This document shows positions 56,206 through 63,683 of a stretch of DNA of 64,000 nucleotides, in pieces (positions within the stretch are counted from its first letter, which is position 1; each line of letters begins with the position of its first letter). Both the position numbers and the translations under genes were made by a program. Under the pieces are notes generated by a model that worked only from the letters and a program-made list of their open reading frames with translations, had not been told where the DNA came from and did no database searches. The DNA is from Halobacterium sp. CBA1132 (GTDB taxonomy: Archaea > Halobacteriota > Halobacteria > Halobacteriales > Halobacteriaceae). Location of the stretch: positions 1 through 64,000 of the forward strand of contig NZ_BCMZ01000001.1 of NCBI RefSeq assembly GCF_001485535.1, in the 5' to 3' direction.

Positions 56206-56766
56206 ATGCCGAAAATAAGAGCTATGGACAATCCAGAGCGTATTGAACTAACTCCAAACCATATTGGAGCGATTGGCGAAGCTCTTTTTGATGCTATGTA
56301 CGCCCCACCTGAGCCGGCTACTCAGCTAATTCGTGAAATGTGTCGGTCAATAGCTCCAGATTGGGTTACCATAGACGACCTCACAATTCAGTCTCGGTCT
56401 GATGACTATACGTATCGGATCGAGAGCGAAGATTCAATCCAAGGGGAAGAATCAGTCCGACGCAAAAAACCACTCCACCAGTGGGAGCGAGATGGAGTGA
56501 TTACAGCCCGTTATCGTCCATCTGGTGAGGAGAGGGAACAGTTGAAAGAAGAGTTGGGTAAACTCGACCCAAGTTGGCGATACGAGTTTCCGGTTGAGAT
56601 TAAAACCGGTACTGGAGCAGAACTGAAGCGTGACCAACTCAACGTAATGGAATTATTGGCGGAGAATTCAGACACTCAGCCGATTCTCATCCGGCTTGGA
56701 TTGGAACCACTCCCAGATGCTTTTTCCGTCGAAGAAGTCCGGCTGGTTGGAAATACTCCTAATTGA
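56206..56766 (+). CDS. PD-(D/E)XK nuclease-like protein
   Basis: A 186-residue protein. GAIGEALFDAMYAPP near the N-terminus and RYEFPVEIKTGTGAELKRDQLNVMELL in the C-terminal half give a GE...E-x-K-x(n)-Q pattern typical of restriction-fold nucleases of the resolvase/VRR type. The Asp of the core is not clear, so catalysis is uncertain. A/T-rich and alone. Either ATG (56206 or 56224) may start it. Confidence 0.65.
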   Translation: MPKIRAMDNPERIELTPNHIGAIGEALFDAMYAPPEPATQLIREMCRSIAPDWVTIDDLTIQSRSDDYTYRIESEDSIQGEESVRRKKPLHQWERDGVITARYRPSGEEREQLKEELGKLDPSWRYEFPVEIKTGTGAELKRDQLNVMELLAENSDTQPILIRLGLEPLPDAFSVEEVRLVGNTPN

Positions 56767-56931
56767 AAAAGGGATTCTCTTCAGTCGTTATTCCTCTCAC
56801 CAAAACCACCTTGGATAAACACCCCCGACTCACCGATTCACCCGTTCCATTTTCAGGCACTCTTCTGAATAAATAAACGGTACTAGAAACTACTGGTAAT
56901 AGTAATTCACCCCACCTTCCCTAGTACGGTA

Positions 56932-57219
56932 TCATTCGTTTTTGAGGTCTACACGTCCTGTGTCCACTTCGACTGAAATTTGCCGTGTACTCAGCTTCTC
57001 AGCTAGCTTTTCCTTCTCCGACGGTCGGATATCAGCTTCTTCGAGAGCATCCTCGATTTGAGGAAGAACATTTCCTGCGAGGTCGCATGCCTTGACGATT
57101 GCCTCAGTATTGTTCCCGACGTCGAAGGTTGCCTTCGCTTGCTGGATGGCGTCGTAGCGGTGACCGTAGCCGTCGTCGGGGTCAGTGCGCACGCGAACTT
57201 GGGTCGGGATGTCGCCCAT
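56932..57219 (-). CDS. small haloarchaeal protein (possibly DUF7692)
   Basis: A 95-residue protein starting MGDIPTQVRVRTDPDDGYGHRYDAIQQAK, followed by NNTEAIVKACDLAGNVLPQIEDAL, a helical layout resembling ribbon-helix-helix or similar small DNA-binding proteins of haloarchaeal plasmids. The ATG at 57219 is preferred to the GTG 12 bp upstream. The family name is from memory and uncertain. Stand-alone; palindrome agctagct lies inside the gene (57001-57008). Confidence 0.6.
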   Translation of the reverse strand: MGDIPTQVRVRTDPDDGYGHRYDAIQQAKATFDVGNNTEAIVKACDLAGNVLPQIEDALEEADIRPSEKEKLAEKLSTRQISVEVDTGRVDLKNE

Positions 57220-57480
57220 GCTTGTGGCCACGACCGCCAGATACCTAGTTCCAGCGGGTAACTCAACGCCTTGTCTTTAAGTAGGACTCCCGGGTTCGGA
57301 AGGAATCAGCCGGCGAGTCGAGCTAGCTAGACGACGGTGGTCGCGTCTAGTGGCCACGGCCGAGATCGAATCTGTGGCCACTATCGGAGAACGCGTGTCG
57401 TCGACGCGCGACCCCTCGCGCAAATACAGAAACCCACTTTCACCGATACGAGTTTCACAGTATCAGGAGTGGGGGAGTAC

Positions 57481-57915
57481 ATGGACTTGAGTCAGGTAGT
57501 TCGGACGTTCGGAGAAGAGAGAGGACAGATAATCTGGTTTCCTCCGATAGTACTTGGTTATCTTCACACACTCACTGGCTCCGATATCCAGTTCTATCTC
57601 TCACTTGCGTCTATTGCCGGCTCGATGATCTTGTGGGATTTACAGCACTCAGTCTTCAGCGGAGACGATATACGACAAACAGAAGATGTAGTCCCCTTAG
57701 ATGTGGGTCGTAAGGTAGTGCCTGAGAGCTTTTGGAGGAAGTGGACGGCGGCACTGACTCTTCTAGTTTGGTGTATCGCCTTGGGATTCGCTGTTTTAGG
57801 TATCAAAGCTGAATACACCCATTCTGATTTGCTTCTAGTAGCGATGGCACTAGTGGGTTTAGGAAGTTTAGTTACGGTATTCTTCAACGGGTACCATCTC
57901 CTCGCGATTGAATAG
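57481..57915 (+). CDS. membrane protein of unknown function
   Basis: A 144-residue protein with about four hydrophobic segments (residues 20-37, 40-52, 90-108, 117-138). I use the ATG at 57481, preceded by a purine-rich gggggag; the longer upstream frame is not convincing. No family recognised. Confidence 0.6.
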   Translation: MDLSQVVRTFGEERGQIIWFPPIVLGYLHTLTGSDIQFYLSLASIAGSMILWDLQHSVFSGDDIRQTEDVVPLDVGRKVVPESFWRKWTAALTLLVWCIALGFAVLGIKAEYTHSDLLLVAMALVGLGSLVTVFFNGYHLLAIE

Positions 57916-58040
57916 AGGAACCAGCGCTGCTGCTCCTGATTTTGGAATCCTATTAGACAGATTCTACTTTCAGTGAAATAGCTAATAGTTGAGTGCAGGA
58001 ACTCATCTATGGATAGTAGGCTCTCGACCGACCTGTGTTT

Positions 58041-58241
58041 TCAGGAATTTTCAAACAGTTGAACAAGTAGTACTGCGATGATCACACCAAGGAACACCCA
58101 AACCGCCAGTTCGATAAATTGGGGTAGAAGGTCAACTAAGACCATACCGATGTCTTGGTTCCAGATTGTAACCGCAACGACGAGCATTATTACTACGAGG
58201 ATGGTCGAAACGAAGGTTTCCACAATATCATCTGGGTTCAT
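58041..58241 (-). CDS. small two-helix membrane protein (pair member 2)
   Basis: A 66-residue protein with two hydrophobic helices (TILVVIMLVVAVTIW and FIELAVWVFLGVIIAVLLVQLF) linked by a short loop. Its ATG overlaps the stop of the next gene by 4 bp (ATGA), so the two small membrane proteins are probably made together and may interact. No family recognised. Confidence 0.65.
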   Translation of the reverse strand: MNPDDIVETFVSTILVVIMLVVAVTIWNQDIGMVLVDLLPQFIELAVWVFLGVIIAVLLVQLFENS

Positions 58242-58459
58242 TTCTCATCACCTCTTTTCATTTGATTAATTCTAATCCGATTGTCAATCGACAAAACGAG
58301 TAGTGCATAGAGGGTCAGCGCCATCGTTGAAAGGACTATCGCCCCCGTAGCCCCAATACTGTCGAGAAAAACCCCGTACACTCTACCAAGGAGTGTTATG
58401 CTAATTGCTAATGCTCCTGCAATAGCACCAGCGATGACCAGAAGTTGCTTGTCTACCAT
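58238..58459 (-). CDS. small two-helix membrane protein (pair member 1)
   Basis: A 73-residue protein with helices at about 5-24 and 36-57 and a basic C-terminus (RIRINQMKRGDEK). First of a coupled pair with 58041-58241. Tandem tiny membrane proteins in plasmid-like regions can be holin- or toxin-like, but nothing here proves it. Confidence 0.65.
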   Translation of the reverse strand: MVDKQLLVIAGAIAGALAISITLLGRVYGVFLDSIGATGAIVLSTMALTLYALLVLSIDNRIRINQMKRGDEK

Positions 58460-59823
58460 TCTTCGAATCCCTTACTAGTTTGTCAAAATTTGATTCGGCA
58501 GTCGGGTTGATAAATGTATACGTTGCACCACCCCAGAATTGTGGTCTGATGGCGTGTCAGAGGTTCACCCTATTCCAAAGCTAGCTGGTTCGTCTAGCGT
58601 CCTCGCTCCGATGACGGTCGTGACGCAGTGGGGTGGGTTTGACAGTGATGACACCGTGGTATCCTGTACAGACACAACGACATCGACGATAAGGGCACAG
58701 CGGTTGAGTAGTCCGAGCGCGAGGAGGGGTGTGTTCCCGACAGCTAGCTGGCGGTTCCTGTACATGCTGTTTGGATATTCTCGGGATTCCGTTGGTCGGA
58801 ATACCGGTGAGGCGGTCAGAACGACGCTCAACGCTCGTATTCGATAGGTCTTGTTGTACTGCAATCTAAGACGTTTGTAACGGTACAACCGGTAAGGACG
58901 TCTAAGACGTTTGTAACGGTACAACCGTCTCAACCAGTAAAACTCTCCTTAGATCGTCGGTCCCGGAGAGAACCCGTCGAACACGATTAGTCTTCGTCGT
59001 CGATACTGGTGCTATACGGTTTCTTGTGAGACCTGAGTGCGAGTGCGACATCTTTAATCGGGAAAAAGAGCCAAATTTACCCCTTAGACTCCTCCTCAAT
59101 ACTGTTCATCAGTAGTTGACAGTATTACTGCTCACTGTGAATGCCCGCTAATAGTGGGCGTTAATGATGGGCGTTAATTATACGCATCATTAGTGGTCTG
59201 TTGAGGAGGACTGCACAGCTGCTGAACACTTCTGTAACGACACTAGCTGATGCTTTCTTCGGAACACCCGCCACTGTGTCGAGTGTAACCACTGGATAGG
59301 GACTATCAAATAGCCGTAATCGTGGATTTAGGATTGAATTTGCAGCTAGCTCTACGACGACTGGATAGTTGGAGACACACCCCAGCGTGTCGAGTGTTTA
59401 GACACCATAGAGCGCCTATACCTAGAGAAATCTCTGATGAACGGTTGAGACTTGCTTCTGCTTCGCGTTAATTTCCACACCCCCCACCATGTCGAGTGTT
59501 CCATAACCGATCTCTCACAACAGCCTGTGAAAGATCAATAACCGGTTTCGAACACCACCTAGCGCCCCACCCCCACCGTGTCGAGTGTCCGTAAGGGACT
59601 CTTCACAAACCATGAGCCGTTCGAGATCAGTAACCTCTCCCCGAACCACCGTGTCGAGTGTTCTATTTCTTTATAACCCCCACACACCCCACCGTGTCGA
59701 GTGTCCGTAAGGGAATCTTCACAAGGATTCTGGGGTGCTTCCTGCTGTATCCTCCACCGTGGCGAGTACTTTCCCCTCCCCGTTTCGAGTTAGTTCTATC
59801 AGGCCATGAACAAGGAACACCAG
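58460..59823. repeat. non-coding repeat-rich region, left part of the array
   Basis: About 1.36 kb with no credible gene. It holds: the 32-bp copy of the cassette 1 promoter repeat (58615-58646); two tandem copies of tctaagacgtttgtaacggt plus acaacc (58865-58890, 58901-58926); a run of motif 1 repeats from 59276; and agctagct palindromes at 58579, 58742 and 59344. Composition is intermediate and A/T-rich patches alternate with repeats. Confidence 0.7.
58865..58926. repeat. tandem 26-bp repeat, partition-site-like
   Basis: Two exact copies of tctaagacgtttgtaacggt followed by acaacc, 36 bp apart, with a third near-copy 20 kb away at 38232-38256. Following bases ccgtctcaaccagtaaaac resemble the repeats inside the ParA-partner gene. 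Suggests a specific protein-binding site used at two places in the element. Confidence 0.6.
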
Positions 59824-60219
59824 CTAGCTGTCGCTCCGAAAGTATTCTGCTGCACGCCGGTCCGCTGCCAGCAGCTCCTCGAACGCGTCGAAGGCAGCGA
59901 GTCCATAACCGCTAATCTCGCAGTGCAGATGAGTTCCCGGCTGGTTTTGATTGGCCTCGCGCCACCGATTGGCAAGCCCGACCTCAACTAGAACGTCGAT
60001 ATGATCGCGAATAGAAGACTCGTTGAGGTCGAGCGCGTCTGCCAACTCGGCCGGTGAACGCCCGTCGTTGCCCGCTTCGTTCAGCTCGGTGAGGATAGCG
60101 AACCGAGTCGGGTCCGCCATCGTACCCAGCAAGTCGAGATAGTGCGGGAGATCGAGCGGATTGTCGTCAGTAAGATACCGAGTCTCTAACTCGTCCAGAA
60201 CATCGTCGGAGACAGGCAT
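59824..60219 (-). CDS. ArsR-like winged-helix regulator, second gene of duplicated cassette (copy 2)
   Basis: A 131-residue regulator paralogous to 42933-43478: both open MPVSDDV and share LPxYLDxL, ADPTRFAxLxEL, the helix-turn-helix (SPAELADALDLNESSIRDHI) and GTHLHCEISGYGLAAFDAFEELL. It lacks the acidic tail of copy 1. Two motif 2 repeats (60290 and 60361) lie between it and the upstream small gene, suggesting autoregulation. It sits inside the repeat array, making it the first candidate for the array-binding protein. Confidence 0.85.
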   Translation of the reverse strand: MPVSDDVLDELETRYLTDDNPLDLPHYLDLLGTMADPTRFAILTELNEAGNDGRSPAELADALDLNESSIRDHIDVLVEVGLANRWREANQNQPGTHLHCEISGYGLAAFDAFEELLAADRRAAEYFRSDS

Positions 60220-60384
60220 ATCGAGTTGTTAGTCTGCCGGCATCTAAGCGGTACCGACGGAGACAAGATATCCATACCCCACCCCTCGTCGCGTTTGTAA
60301 ATCCCCGGTATACGACAGTTCGGCCCCTGAAACGAGCGGCTAGAAACCGGAACACCCCTGCTCGCGTTTGTAAACGGGATAGGG

Positions 60385-60657
60385 CTATCCATCAACCTCG
60401 GGTTCGAGATCGAGGGCTTCGTGCGTTCCCGCGACGCACTCAAACGCGACGCTGTGGTCGGTGTCGAGGGCCTGCCCGACTGTCCGGATTGTATGCAAGC
60501 CCTGAGCCTGATTAATCGCCAACTCTGCCGCTTCTTGGACGTTAATACTCTCGAAATCCTCCTCGTCCAACCGCTCCCGAAGCCCCTGCCTAACGAGCGC
60601 GATCTCGGCGTGGTCCAAGTCCGGGTCTTCGGAATAGTATTCGTCTGGGTCTACCAT
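60385..60657 (-). CDS. small acidic protein, first gene of duplicated cassette (copy 2)
   Basis: A 90-residue paralog of 42518-42802: MVDPDEYYSEDPDL, GLRERLDEEDFE, AINQAQGLHTIRTVGQALD and CVAGTHEALDLEPE line up without gaps except one residue. Helical and acidic, no known domain. Its upstream region (60675-60705) carries the same repeat as copy 1. Cassette order is the same, but the cassette is inverted relative to copy 1. Confidence 0.8.
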   Translation of the reverse strand: MVDPDEYYSEDPDLDHAEIALVRQGLRERLDEEDFESINVQEAAELAINQAQGLHTIRTVGQALDTDHSVAFECVAGTHEALDLEPEVDG

Positions 60658-61425
60658 ATCGGTTCAACACAGGGCCACGACTGACAAACTTACCCCGCCG
60701 TGTCAAGAGTCCATAAGGGGTTCTTTACAGGGAGTACCCCCTCCACCGTGGCGAGTGTTCTTCGACACCCCTGCTCGCGTTTCTAAATCCACTCTACACA
60801 CGACCCTCAAAGCCTGAGCCGACTGGTTTGAAAACCCGATTCTCCCGCTCGCGTTCGTACATGGGATAGGACACCTCCGTGTCGAGTGTTCTTCCGCACA
60901 CCCCGGCTCGCGTTTCTAAATCACTCAATTATAGCGAGTACAAGACCTAAAACACAAGAATCCTCCCCAAGCAACCCTATAACCTCCTCGCGTTTGTAAA
61001 TGGGATAGGGTACATTCCACCGTGGCGAGTGTTCTTCCACACCCCTGCTCGCGACTGTAAATCCACTCTACATACGAGCCTCAAAGCCTGAGAAGACTGG
61101 TTTGAAAAAGGGACACCCCTGCTCGCGACTGTAAAGGGGATAGGATACCACCGTGTCGAGTGTCCATAAGACAGCGTGCAAATCACGTAACGGACGCAAC
61201 CAGCTAGCTGGTGTCCTCACCGGGAACACTCCCCAGCGTGTCGAGTGTCCGTAACGGAATCTTCACAGCGAGTTATGAAACCCCCATAACGATAGCTGAT
61301 TGGCGATTTTCAGAATAGGAACGACGATCCACGCAGCATATAAACCACGTTGGAGTCATTACCCGCTCGGAGCATCATGTCGGCTAGTAGCACCGTTCTT
61401 ATGGCTTCGTCTCGAAGGCACGATA
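60658..61425. repeat. non-coding repeat-rich region, right part of the array, with a 274-bp period duplication
   Basis: About 770 bp without a gene between cassette 2 and the kinase. Segment 60743-60890 is repeated at 61017-61164, every motif shifted by exactly 274 bp (motif 1 at 60748/61022 and 60879/61153; motif 2 at 60774/61048 and 60848/61122), with gcctgagccgactggtttga-type sequence conserved between. agctagct is at 61202-61209. Confidence 0.7.
60675..60705 (-). promoter_or_regulatory. motif 1-type promoter repeat of cassette 2
   Basis: Read on the minus strand, tgacacggcggggtaagttt followed by gtcagtcgtgg lies 18 bp before the start of the 90-aa gene. Cassette 1 has tgacgcagtggggtaggatt then tgtcagtcatg 18 bp before its start. 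The conserved place and spacing support an operator or promoter element. Confidence 0.6.
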
Positions 61426-62802
61426 ATGATGGAATGGCCCGAGGCGCAGTCTGCCGCAGAGACCACGCGCCAAGCGTCCCCTGCCGGCCTCCGGGCAGAA
61501 CTCGGGTCTCATAATCTGCCACGCCATCTCGCGCTCTTCTACCGGGAGAACGAAGCCCAGTTGGCCGCCACTACAGCCTTCCTCGTCGAAGGTCTCCAGT
61601 CTGGCCACCGCTGTGTCTACCTGCTTGATGTCAACACCGCTGGCGACATCAAATCGGCTCTCCGGCGAGCCAATATCGACGTCGAGCAACGGATTAACGC
61701 TGGCGACCTCGTCATTCGAGATGCTGAGGATGTCTACCTCGAATCCGGATTCGACCCTAATAAGATGGTTTCGACGCTCGAAACTGAGGCCAACGCCAGC
61801 GTTGCGGAGGGCTACGATGGGTTGTGGCTCGCCGGCGAGAACTCGTGGTGTTTCCATACCGACCAGTCGTTCGACCATATTCTCGACTTCGAAGCAGACT
61901 TCGACGCCGCCTGCCCGGACCTCCCCGTTACCGCACTCTGCCAGTACGACCTCGATCGCTTCAACGGAACGTCGGCCGCGAAAGCCCTCCGTACTCACGA
62001 ACAGATCGTCTACCGCAACCAACTCTGCAGGAACCCCTTCTACATCCCACCTGAGGATTATCGTTCGACCGATAGCTCGGAGTTGAACGCGCCACTGATG
62101 CTGGAGCAAGCGTACTCGCTGACCAACGCCCGCCGCGACATCAACGAACGCGAACAGCGGTTAGGGATCGTCAATCGCGTGCTTCGGCACAATATCCGTA
62201 ATGACCTGAATCTCGTGAAGGGGACGCTTGAATTGTTAGACGAGACGGAGTCGTTGTCCGCCGAGAATCACCAGCGACTGGCGATCGCCACCGAGCATGC
62301 TGAATCGGTCATCGAGATAGCGGAGAAAGCCCGCTACATCCAACAAACGACCGGCGATACGACGGTCGAACCACAGCAACTTGGCCCACTTATTAGGTCA
62401 GCCGCCGAAGAAGTGACAGCCGAATATTCGGCTGCGGACATCCAGTTTTCCGGAGCGGACGGCGTAACGGTGCTTGCTGATGCGAACCTCGACGTTGCGG
62501 TGCGCGAAGCCCTTGAGAATGGAATTATCCATCAGGAGACGGATTCTCCAACCGTTGTCGTCTCTGTTTCGACGCCGAACGAAGACATGGCCCAGATCGA
62601 GATTCAGAACGAAGGCTCGATTCCGGATTTGGAACGGTATACGTTGGAGAAGGGCGAGGAGACCCCGTTAGAGCATTCGAGCGGGCTTGGCCTCTGGCTG
62701 ATCAAGTGGGTTGTCGAGAACGCGCACGGGTCGATTGAATTTCCAGACCCAGACTCAGGCGAGGCACGCCTACAGATCGAATTGTACCGCGTTCCCTCAT
62801 AG
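61426..62802 (+). CDS. MEDS-domain histidine kinase
   Basis: A 458-residue cytoplasmic sensor kinase. The N-terminal MEDS domain (about 25-205: HLALFYRENEAQLAATTAFL, GHRCVYLLD, CQYDLDRF) is of the DcmR type, thought to bind small molecules. Then a dimerisation helix with the phospho-acceptor RVLRHNIRNDLNLV, and an ATPase domain with N box REALENGIIHQ and G box SSGLGLWLIKWVVENAHG. No membrane segment and no receiver gene next to it, as is usual in haloarchaea. ATG at 61426 follows the array directly. Confidence 0.88.
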   Translation: MMEWPEAQSAAETTRQASPAGLRAELGSHNLPRHLALFYRENEAQLAATTAFLVEGLQSGHRCVYLLDVNTAGDIKSALRRANIDVEQRINAGDLVIRDAEDVYLESGFDPNKMVSTLETEANASVAEGYDGLWLAGENSWCFHTDQSFDHILDFEADFDAACPDLPVTALCQYDLDRFNGTSAAKALRTHEQIVYRNQLCRNPFYIPPEDYRSTDSSELNAPLMLEQAYSLTNARRDINEREQRLGIVNRVLRHNIRNDLNLVKGTLELLDETESLSAENHQRLAIATEHAESVIEIAEKARYIQQTTGDTTVEPQQLGPLIRSAAEEVTAEYSAADIQFSGADGVTVLADANLDVAVREALENGIIHQETDSPTVVVSVSTPNEDMAQIEIQNEGSIPDLERYTLEKGEETPLEHSSGLGLWLIKWVVENAHGSIEFPDPDSGEARLQIELYRVPS

Positions 62803-62846
62803 AGTGGACGCCGGTACAGAACAGTTTAGACGCACTTGACACTACC

Positions 62847-62866
62847 CCGCACGCTGAAGCGCGCGG
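62847..62866. other. hairpin resembling an IS200/IS605-type end
   Basis: ccgcacgc-tgaa-gcgcgcgg: an 8-bp stem with one mismatch and a tgaa loop, in an otherwise empty 140-bp gap. Such tgaa hairpins occur at the ends of haloarchaeal IS200/IS605-type elements; no transposase is near, so it would be a remnant at most. Confidence 0.25.
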
Positions 62867-62942
62867 TGTCCTATTAGTACAACTTTCGTAGATGGGGATG
62901 ATATCGTGAGTTGTGGCTGCTGGGGTGACGGCCCACCGATAT

Positions 62943-63501
62943 CTAGGCGTCGTCTGGGTCGATATTCACGTTCTGTTGGAACACATTCTCCGAATCGTAC
63001 TGATTCTTGATTGCTGCGAGCCGGTCGTAGCTCGACCCGTAGACTTGCTCGGACCAGTCTTCCCAGCCCTGTTCTTCGACGCCCGTGAAGCCGGCGTAGG
63101 CCCCCTCACCGGCCACGCCGCGCAGTTTCTGTTCGGTTTCACGCGCCCACTCGAGGTTCGGCGCGTTCTCGATACCCTCCCAGTTCCCCTCTATCGACAC
63201 CATGTACTGCTTGTCGTCCCACGCGAAGGCGGCGTTAGGCCCGTGGCCGACGTTCCCGTCAATTGGCCAGATACCAATCGCGTCTGTCACTGCCGGGGCT
63301 TTGGCCGCTTGCTCGGTGATGATGTCGTGGACCTCGTCGGTCAGTTCGTCGAGGAAGAGCGAGCGGTGAGTGTACTTGCGGCCACGGATAGAGCTGCTTG
63401 CCGAGTTCGTGCAGCATCTCGTAGGGCATCTCGTCGCTCAGGTCGATAATCGGGTCGCCGATCTCGCGCAACGGCGCGATAACTTCCCGCTTCACAGCTC
63501 A
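62943..63501 (-). pseudogene. decayed C-terminal fragment of an FAD-linked (berberine-bridge-type) oxidase
   Basis: Only the last part of the protein remains. In one frame: EMPYEMLHELGKQLYP (from about 63495); after a frameshift near 63393 the other frame continues GRKYTHRSLFLDELTDEV, GIWPIDGNVGHGPNAAFAWDD and ends SYDRLAAIKNQYDSENVFQQNVNI, the C-terminal motif of BBE-type flavin oxidases. The FAD-binding N-terminal domain is missing and a stop lies just upstream. A relic of a gene of core-like composition, probably cut by rearrangement at the island. Confidence 0.7.
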
Positions 63502-63683
63502 TGAATCTCTGACTGGGACTGTTCGGCAGGTTTCTCACCTGTATTGAACGGAATTTCATTCTCTGCTAGGAATATAGAAACCGTAGGCGGAACTCACTGA
63601 GAACGAACGACAGCAGCTAGCTGGCACTTTCCCCCGGAGACACCCCACCATGTCGAGTGTAATAGCCCGATAGAAACCGTAAG

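Larger units (their letters stand above)
60288..61135. repeat. motif 2 interspersed repeat
   Basis: Eight copies of cacccctgctcgcgtttgta (variants gcgactgta, gcgtttcta), core ctcgcg at or near 60290, 60361, 60774, 60848, 60907, 60987, 61048 and 61122. Several are followed by aaatgggatagg. They alternate with motif 1, often as motif 1 - ttcttc - motif 2. The first two precede the winged-helix gene; the reverse complement matches the motif before copy 1. Confidence 0.7.
59276..61248. repeat. motif 1 interspersed repeat array
   Basis: Thirteen copies, all in one orientation, of the core ccaccgtgtcgagtgt. Core starts (first base of gtgtcgagtgt or variant): 59276, 59387, 59489, 59578, 59651, 59694, 59759, 60700, 60748, 60879, 61022, 61153, 61238; one more lies at 63650. 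Some are extended by ccgtaaggga-tcttcaca. The reverse complement (cgacacggtggggtg) matches the promoter repeats of both cassette copies. Spacing is irregular (43-123 bp within clusters), so it is not CRISPR; iteron-like or operator array is the better description. Confidence 0.75.

Noticed and set aside
57283-57300. tRNA-like arm (cgggttcgg)
   Set aside because: Looks like a T arm, but no acceptor or anticodon stem can be built around it.
58539-58847. 102-codon plus-strand frame
   Set aside because: Runs through the 32-bp cassette promoter repeat and an agctagct palindrome, and has no protein-like pattern; treated as non-coding.
59276-61248. CRISPR array
   Set aside because: Repeats are short and of two types, spacing is irregular, a coding cassette lies between them and no cas gene is near. 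The spacers are not unique in the CRISPR sense, since part of the array is itself duplicated with a 274-bp period.
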